DNA from: JAJRQY01 sp965224435
Lineage (GTDB): Bacteria; Actinomycetota; Acidimicrobiia; Acidimicrobiales; SZUA-35
Assembly (NCBI GenBank): GCA_965224435.1
Contig: OZ245048.1
Location: 2,542,001-2,606,000, forward strand
Direction: 5' to 3'
Length of the DNA stretch: 64,000 nucleotides
Shown: positions 48,911 through 58,237 of the stretch, one piece after another
Numbering within the stretch: the stretch's first letter is position 1
Layout: every line of letters begins with the position of its first letter
Position numbers and translations under genes: made by a program
The notes under the pieces: generated by a model
What the model was told of the DNA's origin: nothing
The model's input: only the letters and a program-made list of their open reading frames with translations
Databases searched by the model: none

Positions 48911-50445
48911 TAGTTGATCATCTTGTCGCGACCCTCCCAGAAGGGGGCGCGCAGCTTGAATTTCTGGAGCTTGCCGGTAGCAGTTCGTGCCAGCTCATCT
49001 CGAAACTCAATCGACGTTGGACACTTGTAGTGAGTCATCTTGTCTCGGCAGTGCTGGATCAGCTCGGCCTCATCGGCTGATGAGCCCGGCGACAAAACGA
49101 CCAACGCCTTGACAGTCTCTCCCCACTTCTCATGGGGTACACCGATCACCGCCACCTCGTTCACCGCTGGGTGAGAGAACAGCATGTCCTCGACTTCGAT
49201 GGAGCTGACGTTTTCGCCACCAGAGATGATGACGTCCTTCTTTCGGTCGGTGATGGCGTAGTAGCCCTCATCGTCACAAACTCCGCCGTCGCCAGTATGG
49301 AACCAGCCGCCCTCCATGGCTTCCTCAGTTGCATCTGGGTTGGCCAGGTAGGCATCAAGGATGTGATTGCCCTGAGCGAGCAATTCCCCAGTTGAGCCGA
49401 GACCCATCTTGATCCCGATGGCGGGTACGCCAGCTCGGCCAAGCTTCTGGGCCCGCTCATTCGCGGTCAGATCATCCCATTCTTGTCGCTTGCGATTGAT
49501 GGTCAGCAAGGGAGCGGTTTCGGTCAGGCCATAGATCTGGATGAATTCCCAACCAAGCTCGGTCTCCATTCGTTCGATAGTTGCTGTCGGTGGTGGAGCA
49601 CCGGCAACAATCATTCGGACCTTGTCTCGGCCTGGGATCTCTCCATCCCATTCCGCTGCTGCATCCAAGACAGCGGCCACCACTGCCGGGGCGCCAGCCA
49701 TAACCGTTACGCCCTCGTCTCGCACTCGACGCAAGATCTCGGCCCCGTCGACCTTGCGTAGCACAACATGCTTCACGCCCATTCCACACATGGTGTAGAG
49801 CAATCCCCAACCATCGCAGTGGAACATGGGCAGGGTGTGCAGGTACACGTCACGGTCAGTTACCGAAACATGCCAGCCAAAGGTGACAGCATTGATCCAG
49901 CGAGCCCGGTGGGTTTGCTCAACGCCCTTTGGTCGGGCCGTTGTACCTGAGGTGTAGTTGATGGAGCTGATGGCGTCCTCATCTGGCTCCCAAGCAACTG
50001 GCGTTCCCTCCTTGCCGTACCAGATGGCGTCACTCTCTGGCCCCATGATCCACTTCTTGTCACAGATCACCGACGCAAGATCGTCCTCCAGCTCCGGGTC
50101 GATCAGCAAGGCGTCGGCTTCGCAATGATCAACGATGTATTGGATCTCCGTTGCCGACAGGCGGAAGTTGATGGGCACGAAGATGCGTCCATTGCCACTG
50201 ACCCCATAGAACGACGTCAGCAAGCGGGCAGAGTTGTGGCTGACCATGGCAACCTTGGCTCCCATCGCCAAACCAAGCTCGTCCATAGCTACACCCATCT
50301 GGCGCTGCATGTCCCCAAGCTGGCGATAAGTGATGCGGCCAAGCGATGGTGCTGGCTGATCGGGCTCATCAACAATGGCGACTCGATCGGGGTACACGGT
50401 GACCCCTCGGTCAAGGAAGTCGTTGATCGTCAATGGCACCTTCAC
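48910..50445 (-). CDS. AMP-forming acyl-CoA synthetase
   Basis: A 511-residue ANL-superfamily ligase. Core motifs are visible: P-loop YTSGTTARPKGVEQTH, YGLTETAPL, GWFHTGDGGVCDDEGYYAITDRKKDVIISGGENV and the C-terminal catalytic lysine in RTATGKLQKFKLR. It activates a fatty or other carboxylic acid through an acyl-AMP to the CoA thioester. The context (ACAD, MaoC, MCD in the window) suggests fatty-acid-like substrates; the chain length is not readable. Confidence 0.92.
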   Translation of the reverse strand: MKVPLTINDFLDRGVTVYPDRVAIVDEPDQPAPSLGRITYRQLGDMQRQMGVAMDELGLAMGAKVAMVSHNSARLLTSFYGVSGNGRIFVPINFRLSATEIQYIVDHCEADALLIDPELEDDLASVICDKKWIMGPESDAIWYGKEGTPVAWEPDEDAISSINYTSGTTARPKGVEQTHRARWINAVTFGWHVSVTDRDVYLHTLPMFHCDGWGLLYTMCGMGVKHVVLRKVDGAEILRRVRDEGVTVMAGAPAVVAAVLDAAAEWDGEIPGRDKVRMIVAGAPPPTATIERMETELGWEFIQIYGLTETAPLLTINRKRQEWDDLTANERAQKLGRAGVPAIGIKMGLGSTGELLAQGNHILDAYLANPDATEEAMEGGWFHTGDGGVCDDEGYYAITDRKKDVIISGGENVSSIEVEDMLFSHPAVNEVAVIGVPHEKWGETVKALVVLSPGSSADEAELIQHCRDKMTHYKCPTSIEFRDELARTATGKLQKFKLRAPFWEGRDKMIN

Positions 50446-50510
50446 GGAGAACTCCCAGGATCGGTCGGCGCTGATGCCGAGGTAGGCAGGAAAACTAGTC
50501 CAGCCGCTTA

Positions 50511-50571
50511 GCTGCTGTCAGTTTTACCGTGCTGCTGCTGTCAGTTTTACCGTGCTGCTGCTGTCAGTTTT
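50511..50571. repeat. 23-bp tandem triplication across a stop codon
   Basis: The block GCTGCTGTCAGTTTT begins at 50511, 50534 and 50557, a 23-bp period. The third copy contains TCA (50564-50566), the TGA stop of the LLM gene on the minus strand. The other two copies lie outside the gene, between it and the acyl-CoA synthetase gene. Confidence 0.92.
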
Positions 50572-51478
50572 CCAGTGGTTTCACCAGAGCGGCGATCTCG
50601 TCCAGCTCGTCGTCCCAGTCCCGGTCATCATTCACGCCTGGTTCGATGCTTGGCACCACCACGAATTTGGAGAACCCTTCGTCAATGAATCGGCCAAGGG
50701 TGGTGACCAGTTGTGACTTGGTCGGCAGCACCTCGCTGGGGTCCGCGTCAGGGTTCCTGGCAGTCAAGATTGCTTGGAACCGTTCGTTCATCTCCTCACC
50801 GTCATTTCGGTAGGGAATGAGGGCGCCGTAGTGTTCGGCTTCGATTTCGCGGTCGTGCTCTTTGGCGATCTGTTCGATGACCAGCCGGTCCTTGGCCACC
50901 TGTTTGGGGGTGCAGAACGATGGCAGCCATCCGTCGCCGTGGCGACCGACTCGTTTCAGTTCCAATGGTGACGCACCACCGAGCCAAACCTCCAGCGGGT
51001 CCTGGATTGGCCGGGGTCGGATGGTGACATCTTTCAGATTGAACCGAGCTCCCTCATGACTGACATTGTCTTCGGACCAGAGTCTCCGCATCAAGGGCAG
51101 GGCTTCGTTGAACCATCGTCCACGGTCCTTGCGGTCCACTCCAAAGGCCTGGTGCTCCCCAGCATTGGCGACACCGAGCCCGAAGGCGGGCAGAACCCGA
51201 CCACCCGACAGGCGATCAAGGCTGGCGATGGACTTAGCCAGCACCACGGGGTTGCGTCCCGGTAGGACCATCACCGACATACCGACCTTGAGGTGGGTTG
51301 TGCGAGCGCAGGCGTAGGACATGCCAACCATGGGGTCCAGGCAGTCGCCTCGCATCCGTTCCGACAGCCAGAGCGAATCAAAGCGATGACGCTCCAAACC
51401 ATCAACCAGTTGACGGAACCGTTCCTGATCATTGGTGGCACCCGCCGTGCCCAGGCCGTAGCCAATCCGAATCTTCAT
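50564..51478 (-). CDS. LLM-class (luciferase-like) F420-type oxidoreductase
   Basis: A 304-residue TIM-barrel protein of the bacterial luciferase family, with MKIRIGYGLGTAG at the start and VLPGRNPVVLAKSIASLDRLSGGRVLPAFGLGV in the core, the usual sign of coenzyme F420- or flavin-dependent oxidoreductases. The frame is open for 38 codons upstream of the chosen ATG at 51478, but that part overlaps the divergent P450 start and lacks family similarity. The last codons and stop are in a 23-bp triplication. The P450 gene is divergent, 46 bases away. Confidence 0.87.
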   Translation of the reverse strand: MKIRIGYGLGTAGATNDQERFRQLVDGLERHRFDSLWLSERMRGDCLDPMVGMSYACARTTHLKVGMSVMVLPGRNPVVLAKSIASLDRLSGGRVLPAFGLGVANAGEHQAFGVDRKDRGRWFNEALPLMRRLWSEDNVSHEGARFNLKDVTIRPRPIQDPLEVWLGGASPLELKRVGRHGDGWLPSFCTPKQVAKDRLVIEQIAKEHDREIEAEHYGALIPYRNDGEEMNERFQAILTARNPDADPSEVLPTKSQLVTTLGRFIDEGFSKFVVVPSIEPGVNDDRDWDDELDEIAALVKPLEN

Positions 51479-51524
51479 CTCGCTCAACTTAGACCGAGCA
51501 CTGCTTTTGAGCCAGACTGCACTC

Positions 51525-52835
51525 GTGATCCGGTTTCCGCACGGCGAACAAGACCCAAGCATCCAGGCACGTGGCGATGAGCTGTTGGCCAAGATCTTCT
51601 ATTCGCCACAAGGCTTCGCTGATCCAGTTCCCCTCTATCGCCAGTTTCAAGACGAGGTAGGGACTTGTATTTCCGGCTTAGGCATGGCGGTTCTCAGTGG
51701 CCATGACGATTGCCGGGCAGTGTTGCGGGACAACCGGTTCGGCAACGGCGACAACCGACCGGGTGGCGCCTTCGGTGGCGGTGACCCGGAGGTCGTTGCC
51801 TATCGTTTGGAAATGTTCGAACGGCGCAAGGGTCGGCCCCTTTCGATGCTGGCATTGGATCCACCCGATCATGGACGTCAACGGAGCCTCGTCAGTCGAG
51901 CCTTCACGCCGCGCACGGTGGAGAAGCTTCGGCCCCGGATCAGGGAACTGATCAACGAACTTCTGGATAACTTTTCATTGACGGGGCCGACTGATGTGAT
52001 GGATGCCCTGGCCAAGCCGCTACCCGTCACCGTCATTAGCGAGATGCTTGGCGTGCCGAATGATGATTGGCCCGACATTCGCGAGCAGGTGACTGATCTA
52101 GTTGCCGCTCTTGAACCCTCGGCCACCATCCCCGAACTCGTCGCCTCTGAGGCCGCCAATGATGACCTGCTGGCTTACTTCACTGGGCTGATCAAGAAGC
52201 GCCGCCAGAATCCGACTGATGATCTCTTGAGCGGCCTGATCGTTGCGGCTGATGGCTCAGATCGTTTGAGTGAGGGGGAGATTCTGGCGGTGGCCATCCT
52301 CTTGTTCGCCGCTGGGGCAGAGACAACAACAAACCTGATTGGCAATGGGGTGAATCTTTTGCTGAATCATCCTGATCAGATGGGCAGACTTTGGGCAGAT
52401 CCTGAGCTGGTTCCATCGGCGATCGAAGAGATGTTGCGTCATGATTCACCAGTGCAACTGGATGGCCGGCTTTGTCTAGAGCCCGCAGAAGTCGCAGGCT
52501 TGTCCTTCGAACCCGGAGATCGGCTTGTCACCCTGCTTGGAGCGGCAAACCATGACCCAGCCCACTTTGATAGGCCAGATGACTTTCTCGTTGACCGCTT
52601 CGCAGTGAATGAAAACACAAACAAGATTGAGCAACAGAGTCCGATCATGAGCTTTGCTTCTGGGATTCACTACTGCTTGGGTGCAAACCTGGCTCGCATC
52701 GAAGGTCAAGAAGTCTTCGCTGGTCTCATCCGTCACTTCGGACAACTGGCGCCCGCAGGGCCACGTCCATTCCGCCAGCGTCTGACGTTGAGGGGTCTGG
52801 AGTCGTGCCCTGTTACTGTGCAATCAGTCGACTAG
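51525..52835 (+). CDS. Cytochrome P450
   Basis: A P450 of about 436 residues. Visible are the I-helix oxygen-binding motif LFAAGAETTTN, the ExxR pair in EEMLRH, and the haem-ligand loop SFASGIHYCLGANLARIEGQ with Cys. The sequence is like soluble bacterial P450s of Actinobacteria. I place the start at GTG 51525 (a TTG at 51507 is the alternative). Ferredoxin and reductase partners are not adjacent. The flanking LLM oxidoreductases suggest a catabolic or detoxification role, without a known substrate. Confidence 0.9.
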   Translation: MIRFPHGEQDPSIQARGDELLAKIFYSPQGFADPVPLYRQFQDEVGTCISGLGMAVLSGHDDCRAVLRDNRFGNGDNRPGGAFGGGDPEVVAYRLEMFERRKGRPLSMLALDPPDHGRQRSLVSRAFTPRTVEKLRPRIRELINELLDNFSLTGPTDVMDALAKPLPVTVISEMLGVPNDDWPDIREQVTDLVAALEPSATIPELVASEAANDDLLAYFTGLIKKRRQNPTDDLLSGLIVAADGSDRLSEGEILAVAILLFAAGAETTTNLIGNGVNLLLNHPDQMGRLWADPELVPSAIEEMLRHDSPVQLDGRLCLEPAEVAGLSFEPGDRLVTLLGAANHDPAHFDRPDDFLVDRFAVNENTNKIEQQSPIMSFASGIHYCLGANLARIEGQEVFAGLIRHFGQLAPAGPRPFRQRLTLRGLESCPVTVQSVD

Positions 52836-52902
52836 ACGACGACTGACCGTCTCAATCACTAGCTGCCCCCAACCCCACCTCAAATGATCGGAAAGCTCCA
52901 CC

Positions 52903-53790
52903 ATGAAGTTCGGCTTGATGTTCGCCAATACCGGCCCGTTTGCAGAAACCGAGGGCCTGATCGAGCTGGCCCAAGCGGCCGAAGCCAACGGCTTTGAGTC
53001 CCTGTGGACGGTCGAGCATGTCATCTGGCCAACCGAATATGACTCCACCTATCCCTATGATCCCGGAGGGAAGATGCCAGGTGATTCAACCTCGTCTATC
53101 CCCGATCCCTTGATCTGGCTAGCTTTTGTCGCCGCCAATACCAAGACGATCAAGCTGGCAACCGGCATCATCATCTTGCCTGAACGCAACCCTCTCGTCC
53201 TGGCCAAGACTGTGGCCACCTTGGCTTCACTGTCCAAAGGTCGCTTCCAGCTAGGCATCGGGGTTGGCTGGCTCAAGGAAGAATTCGAAGCTCTTGGCAT
53301 TCCATGGGAACGACGGGGCAAGCGAACCGATGACTACATCGGCGCAATGCGGGCCCTGTGGTCCGGGGACAACGCTCACTTCGACGGTGAGTTTGCCGCC
53401 TTCCACAATGTGACATCCAATCCGAAACCACCCGGTGGCGCAGTCCCCGTTGTGATCGGAGGTCACTCCAAGGCAGCGGCCCGGCGAGCCGGACGGCTCG
53501 GTGATGGCTTCTTCCCTGGCAAGGGTTCCATGGAAGAACTGGCCGAGCTGTTCGACGTGATGAATCAGGCCGCAGCCGATGCAGGCCGCGATCCCGCCGC
53601 CATTGAGATCACGGCCGGCCATCCCGGCATCTTTAGCTCCGACCCTGCTGGAGCAGCCGAAGAACTTACCGCGTTGGGTGTGCATCGCACCATCATCCCG
53701 GCTTTCGCCTTGTTGGGCGAAGAAGGCATGGCGGCCAAGGCCGCGGGAATCAAGGCTGCCATCCTCGATCCCTGCAACTCTGAAACCTAG
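52903..53790 (+). CDS. LLM-class F420-dependent oxidoreductase
   Basis: A 295-residue luciferase-like protein (MKFGLMFANTGPFAETEGLIELAQAAEANGFESLWTVEHV), with the core LATGIIILPERNPLVLAKTVATLASLSKGRFQLGIGVGWLKEEFEALG of the F420-binding subfamily known as TIGR03619-like. It is on the same strand as the P450 gene (68 bases after it) and may act in the same pathway. Its TAG stop overlaps the stop of the convergent gene within one CTAG. Confidence 0.9.
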   Translation: MKFGLMFANTGPFAETEGLIELAQAAEANGFESLWTVEHVIWPTEYDSTYPYDPGGKMPGDSTSSIPDPLIWLAFVAANTKTIKLATGIIILPERNPLVLAKTVATLASLSKGRFQLGIGVGWLKEEFEALGIPWERRGKRTDDYIGAMRALWSGDNAHFDGEFAAFHNVTSNPKPPGGAVPVVIGGHSKAAARRAGRLGDGFFPGKGSMEELAELFDVMNQAAADAGRDPAAIEITAGHPGIFSSDPAGAAEELTALGVHRTIIPAFALLGEEGMAAKAAGIKAAILDPCNSET

Positions 53791-55349
53791 GCGCAGCCAG
53801 TCATTCGTACAAGACCGTCAAGATCTTCAACTGAGCGATCTGGGGCTTCGCTGGCCCAGTCAGCAGCAGCCCTGGAGAACTCTTCGAGGTCCTTGGCATC
53901 ATCAGCTTGCACCTCAACTCGGGTACAGGCCTTGGCACCGTCAAGCCATGTGACATAGTGATCGCCACCCCAGCCTTCGCCAACGCGTTGACCAAGCCAG
54001 TGCCGGAAACTCAGCTCGCCGAGCACACCTTGATCAATGATGTCGCCGTCCGCACTCGGGAAGGGGGGCAGCGTATCCGCCGCCTCCGACAAGTACTGGC
54101 CCGGGTGTAGGACCTGCTCACTGCTCTGGGGTGGATTTTCAAAGGCTTCATTGATGGCGGCTTCGCCACCGTCGGCGACAATCTTCTGGACTAGAGCGAG
54201 ACCATCAACATACGGCGAGAATTGCATCTGCAAGATGAACGGCGGCAGGGCCAGATAGACCTCGATGTCTTCGGGAGACAGCGCCGAGAGCTCAAGGGCC
54301 GAGAGCTCAGCCTGATCACTTCCGGACAACGATGCTCGCCACATGTCATCAACCCGAGAAGCATTTCCCTCGGTGATGGCGAGAAAACCGAAGTCGCTTT
54401 CGTCCTCAACTTCTTCTAGCTCGGGACGGTCCAGACCGATCCACTGATCGTCATGGGCATGAGTGAGTTCGTGGACCAGAACCAGTTTGGAGTACAGATC
54501 AAACTCAGACCCTCGCACAACCAAGCCTTGAGTGTCGGTGTCGTAATAGCCAACGACACCGATCTCCAGGGTCTTGCGCATCAAGGCAACCAGGTCCGAA
54601 TCCGCCGGAATCATTCCTAGCGAGCTCAGAACATGACCGGAGACAACAAGTTCGGCACTGTCCTCGTCAAACAATTCCAGCAGTCGACGATCGAATTCGT
54701 CATTCTCCTCCAGCTCAATGACGGGGAAGGTCTTGAATGCCCGTCCTCGAACCGTTTCGACATAGACGGCCAGCTCACAAAGGTCAGCGGGAGTTTCACT
54801 CGGGCAGGCAATATGTTCCAAGCCAGCATCGGGGTCGGGCGCAACATCTTCGATGGGCTCTGACTCATCGGCATCAGGAATCGTGGTTGTTCCTTCGGTG
54901 ACGGCCGATGAGTCAGTCGAGCTCGCTCCGGTCGTCGTCGGTCCGGGCCCACCAGCCACGGTTTCATCACCACGGCCAAAGGCGAAAAAGGCAGCTCCGA
55001 CGAGCACCACCAAGGCCAGGCCGGCTCCGATCAGCCAACCCGTCTTCTTCGAAGCGTTGTCCTGCCCAGTGATAACCGGGGCTGTATCTGTATGCAGCGG
55101 CGGGGCTTGGGGTACATGCGCTTGAGGGGGGAATTCAGAAGCTGTAGAAGGAACAGGAACAGCAGCTGGGACCGAAACAGAGGTATCCGGAACAGGCGAC
55201 GGGACCGGAGCGGGGCCAGGGGATGGCTGGACCGCACTGGGCTCAGGAGAGCCAGCAACCGGAACGCGAGGGTCGAAGGGCATCGACGGTGGACCAGTCG
55301 GAACCGAACCGTGGCCGAGGGAATCCCCTGGGTCTTGCGGATTTGTCAT
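53787..55349 (-). CDS. Membrane-anchored HExxH metallopeptidase-like protein
   Basis: A 520-residue protein. Residues 1-100 are a Pro/Ser/Val-rich cytoplasmic region, followed by one membrane helix (TGWLIGAGLALVVLVGAAFFAF), a Ser/Thr/Glu-rich linker and an external domain with the zinc motif HELTH (in LVLVHELTHAHDDQWIG) and downstream acidic residues (EGNASRVDDMWRA). This fits an uncharacterised actinobacterial metallopeptidase family. A 15-bp duplication encodes ELSALELSAL. It shares the CTAG at its end with the LLM gene. Confidence 0.75.
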   Translation of the reverse strand: MTNPQDPGDSLGHGSVPTGPPSMPFDPRVPVAGSPEPSAVQPSPGPAPVPSPVPDTSVSVPAAVPVPSTASEFPPQAHVPQAPPLHTDTAPVITGQDNASKKTGWLIGAGLALVVLVGAAFFAFGRGDETVAGGPGPTTTGASSTDSSAVTEGTTTIPDADESEPIEDVAPDPDAGLEHIACPSETPADLCELAVYVETVRGRAFKTFPVIELEENDEFDRRLLELFDEDSAELVVSGHVLSSLGMIPADSDLVALMRKTLEIGVVGYYDTDTQGLVVRGSEFDLYSKLVLVHELTHAHDDQWIGLDRPELEEVEDESDFGFLAITEGNASRVDDMWRASLSGSDQAELSALELSALSPEDIEVYLALPPFILQMQFSPYVDGLALVQKIVADGGEAAINEAFENPPQSSEQVLHPGQYLSEAADTLPPFPSADGDIIDQGVLGELSFRHWLGQRVGEGWGGDHYVTWLDGAKACTRVEVQADDAKDLEEFSRAAADWASEAPDRSVEDLDGLVRMTGCA

Positions 55350-55557
55350 GTGTAGTCACTGTCCTTTAAGAGACGGCCGGCCGGAGCAATAGAGCAGGGT
55401 AGGTCACGGCAACGGCAACCCGTCATCGGGCCAAACCACCAAGCCATTCACTCCATCGGCAGCTTGCCTTCGACCCTGAATACAGCCACTCGATCGCCCA
55501 GTCATTCAGCCACCCGCCCGACCGGTCATTTGCGGAACCACCCCGTGTCATCAGATC

Positions 55558-55584
55558 AGCGCTAAGTTGCAGAGCGCTAAGTTG
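55558..55584 (+). repeat. 15-bp direct repeat upstream of the TPP-GH15 gene
   Basis: AGCGCTAAGTTG occurs at 55558-55569 and 55573-55584, period 15. Each contains the palindrome AGCGCT. The repeats lie 60-86 bases before the start codon in the 294-base gap between divergent genes (55350-55643), where a promoter or operator would be expected. Nothing else is recognisable in the gap. Confidence 0.5.
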
Positions 55585-55643
55585 TATGTCAGTCGTCAAA
55601 CGACGCTTGACCTTCCTTCGTTCCTTCGGGAGAATCACGCACT

Positions 55644-58175
55644 ATGACGAGCGACAGCCTTGCGGACCTGGGTGAGCAACTACGACAGCTAGCCCGCGTG
55701 CCGTCCCTTTTGATTGCCTGCGACTACGACGGCACCGTCGCTCCCCTGGTGGATGACCCCATGGACGCCCGGGCCAACCGAGATTCGGTTTCGGCGATGC
55801 GCGCACTAGCCGAGTTAGCCAATACCCACGTCACCGTCATCTCCGGCCGAAGCTTGCGAGATCTAGCCGCACTGTCCCGTTTTCCCGAAGAAATCCGCCT
55901 TGTCGGCAGCCACGGTCGCGAATTTGATCTGGGGTTTGCGTCCAAGCTCGAACCCGAGATTGTTGAACGTCGTCGCCATCTGACCCAAGCCGTGCACGAA
56001 CTTGGTCAGAAATACGGGGGCCTGGTCGAAGAGAAGCCAACTGGCGTGACCTTCCACTTCCGCGGCCTCAGCGAGGACCAGAAGACCGCTGCCCGCGACG
56101 AATTGGTGCACGGTCCCGCCAGCTGGGACTCGATCTACACCCGCAATGGGCACGAGATCATGGAAATGTCCGTCATTGAAACCAACAAGGGCTGGGCGCT
56201 AGAAACTATCCGTTCCCAGGTTGGCGCATCAGCTGTCTTGTTCTTTGGTGATGATGTCACTGACGAAGACGGTTTCCGCAGCCTGGCTGGGCCTGACATC
56301 GGGGTCAAGGTCGGGGACGGCATGAGCGCCGCTGCCTTCCGGGTCAAGGACCCCGACACGGTGGCACAAGTCCTCGCTCTGGTCGCCGAACTCCGCTCTG
56401 AGTGGCTGCAAGGGTCCGGACTCACACCAATCGAAGATCATTCGATGCTGTCTGACTTGCGCACATCGGCCATCGTCAGCCCGAGTGCCCGAGTCACCTG
56501 GCTTTGTGCTCCGCGCATTGATTCAGCTGCCGTCTTCGCCGAACTTCTTGGCGGACCATCAGCTGGCCATTTCGCCGTCTCCGGACCCAACGGCGAAGAG
56601 CCCTCAAGTCAGCAATACTCGAACAACACCATGGTCCTGCAGTCTCACTTCGAGAACTTCATCCTTTCGGATTATCTGGATGTTTCTAGCGGACGAAGCA
56701 GACGCTTGGCTGGACGTTCAGACCTGATTCGGGTCTTGTCTGGCAGCGGCAACGCACAGATCAGCTTTGCTCCCCGAATCGACTTTGGTCGGGTACCAAC
56801 CCAGCTGGAAATCCGTGAAGAAGGAATCGTCGTTCGCGGTGGTGCGGACCTGATCGTGCTGCGCTCCCCCAATGTGCAGTGGGAAATCATCTCGGACGGA
56901 AACCACCAGACTGCTCTTGGTCAAGTCAACTTGGATGAGGGCCCGGTTGCCCTAGAGATGCGCTGTGGTACTGGCACCTTGCGTCCCGATGCTCGGTCTG
57001 AAGGTGACCGCCGTGAAGACTCCGAACGCTTCTGGCGAAATTGGACGGCCAAGCTCGACCTTCCCCTGTTGGAGCGAGAACTGGTGGCCCGAAGCGCCAT
57101 CACCCTCAAGGGTCTGTGCCATGGTCCAACCGGAGCAATTCTGGCCGCAGCTACCACCAGCCTGCCCGAACACCTTGGCGGTATCCGAAACTGGGACTAC
57201 CGGTACTGCTGGCTCCGAGACGCCGCCTTGACCGCCACCGCACTCGCTAATCTCAACTCTCACGCCGAAGGCATGGCCTATCTGGACTGGGTCCTCAATA
57301 TTCTGGAAACCAGAAGTGATCCGGAACGACTGGCCCCGCTTTACAACGTCACCGGCCGGCACCTTCCACCCGAAGCCGAAATCGCCGAACTGCCTGGCTA
57401 TGGCGGTTCACGCCCTGTCCGGGTCGGCAATGCAGCCGACGGCCAGGTCCAACTCGATGTCTTCGGTCCCATTGTTGACCTCGTCCACGTCTTACTCACC
57501 CGAGGCGAAGCCTTGTCGACCGAGCATTGGAAACTGGTTGAGGCCATGGTCTTGGCTGTTTCTCGACGCTGGCAAGAGCCCGACCACGGCATCTGGGAGA
57601 TCCGCAAACCACCTCGCCACCATGTCTACTCAAAGGTCATGTGTTGGGTCACCGTCGACCGGGCGATCGCCATTGCCGATCAGTTCCTGGACCGCGAGCC
57701 AGAGGCTTGGGTCGGACTTCGAGATGAGATCGCAACCGACATTCTGAGCAATGGTTGGAATGCTGATCGAGGAACCTTCACCGCCGCCTATGACGGGGAC
57801 GACCTTGATGCTTCGGTTCTTGCGGTTGGCATGTGGGGTCTGATTGATCCAACCGATGACCGTTTCGCCTCCACGGTGGCCGCAGTCGAGCGCGAGCTTC
57901 GTGATGGCCCAACCGTTTACCGCTACCTGGAGGACGACGGTCTACCCGGGCGCGAAGGCGGCTTCAACCTGATGACCAGCTGGCTCATCGAATCCTTAGC
58001 CTTGATCGGCCGAGAAGAAGACGCCTTGGAGCTGTTCAATCAACTGGTTGGCCTGGTGGGCAAGACGGGCCTGATGGCCGAAGAGTTCGATACCGCGACC
58101 GGACGCGCACTCGGCAACCTACCCCAGGCCTACAGCCACCTTGGTTTGATCAACAACGCCCGAGTCTTGAGCTAA
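55644..58175 (+). CDS. Trehalose-phosphatase fused to GH15 glycosidase
   Basis: An 843-residue fusion. Residues about 15-260 are a HAD-type trehalose-6-phosphate phosphatase: DYDGTVAPLVDDP (nucleophile Asp), ISGRSLRDL, and FGDDVTDEDGF. Residues about 270-843 are a glycoside hydrolase family 15 module: GGIRNWDYRYCWLRDAALT, WQEPDHGIWEIR and the late catalytic region GLMAEEFDTATGRALGNLPQAYSHLGLI. Bacterial GH15 enzymes of this kind often hydrolyse trehalose, so the fusion may make and degrade trehalose in one protein, or recycle it. No OtsA is in the window. The gene is convergent with ABC-F. Confidence 0.9.
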   Translation: MTSDSLADLGEQLRQLARVPSLLIACDYDGTVAPLVDDPMDARANRDSVSAMRALAELANTHVTVISGRSLRDLAALSRFPEEIRLVGSHGREFDLGFASKLEPEIVERRRHLTQAVHELGQKYGGLVEEKPTGVTFHFRGLSEDQKTAARDELVHGPASWDSIYTRNGHEIMEMSVIETNKGWALETIRSQVGASAVLFFGDDVTDEDGFRSLAGPDIGVKVGDGMSAAAFRVKDPDTVAQVLALVAELRSEWLQGSGLTPIEDHSMLSDLRTSAIVSPSARVTWLCAPRIDSAAVFAELLGGPSAGHFAVSGPNGEEPSSQQYSNNTMVLQSHFENFILSDYLDVSSGRSRRLAGRSDLIRVLSGSGNAQISFAPRIDFGRVPTQLEIREEGIVVRGGADLIVLRSPNVQWEIISDGNHQTALGQVNLDEGPVALEMRCGTGTLRPDARSEGDRREDSERFWRNWTAKLDLPLLERELVARSAITLKGLCHGPTGAILAAATTSLPEHLGGIRNWDYRYCWLRDAALTATALANLNSHAEGMAYLDWVLNILETRSDPERLAPLYNVTGRHLPPEAEIAELPGYGGSRPVRVGNAADGQVQLDVFGPIVDLVHVLLTRGEALSTEHWKLVEAMVLAVSRRWQEPDHGIWEIRKPPRHHVYSKVMCWVTVDRAIAIADQFLDREPEAWVGLRDEIATDILSNGWNADRGTFTAAYDGDDLDASVLAVGMWGLIDPTDDRFASTVAAVERELRDGPTVYRYLEDDGLPGREGGFNLMTSWLIESLALIGREEDALELFNQLVGLVGKTGLMAEEFDTATGRALGNLPQAYSHLGLINNARVLS

Positions 58176-58186
58176 ACAGAAGCTGA

Positions 58187-58237
58187 CTCAGTCCACCACA
58201 CTCAGTCCAGGATGCTCAGTCCAGGATGCTCAGTCCA
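58187..58237. repeat. 14-bp tandem repeat across a stop codon
   Basis: CTCAGTCCA begins at 58187, 58201, 58215 and 58229 with a 14-bp period. The last copy holds the TGA (58230-58232, minus strand) of the ABC-F gene. The three others fill the short gap toward the convergent trehalose gene. Confidence 0.92.

Noticed and set aside
50511..50571. A third selenocysteine codon at the TGA of the LLM gene
   Set aside because: The protein already has full family length at that TGA, and the sequence after it is a 23-bp non-coding repeat.
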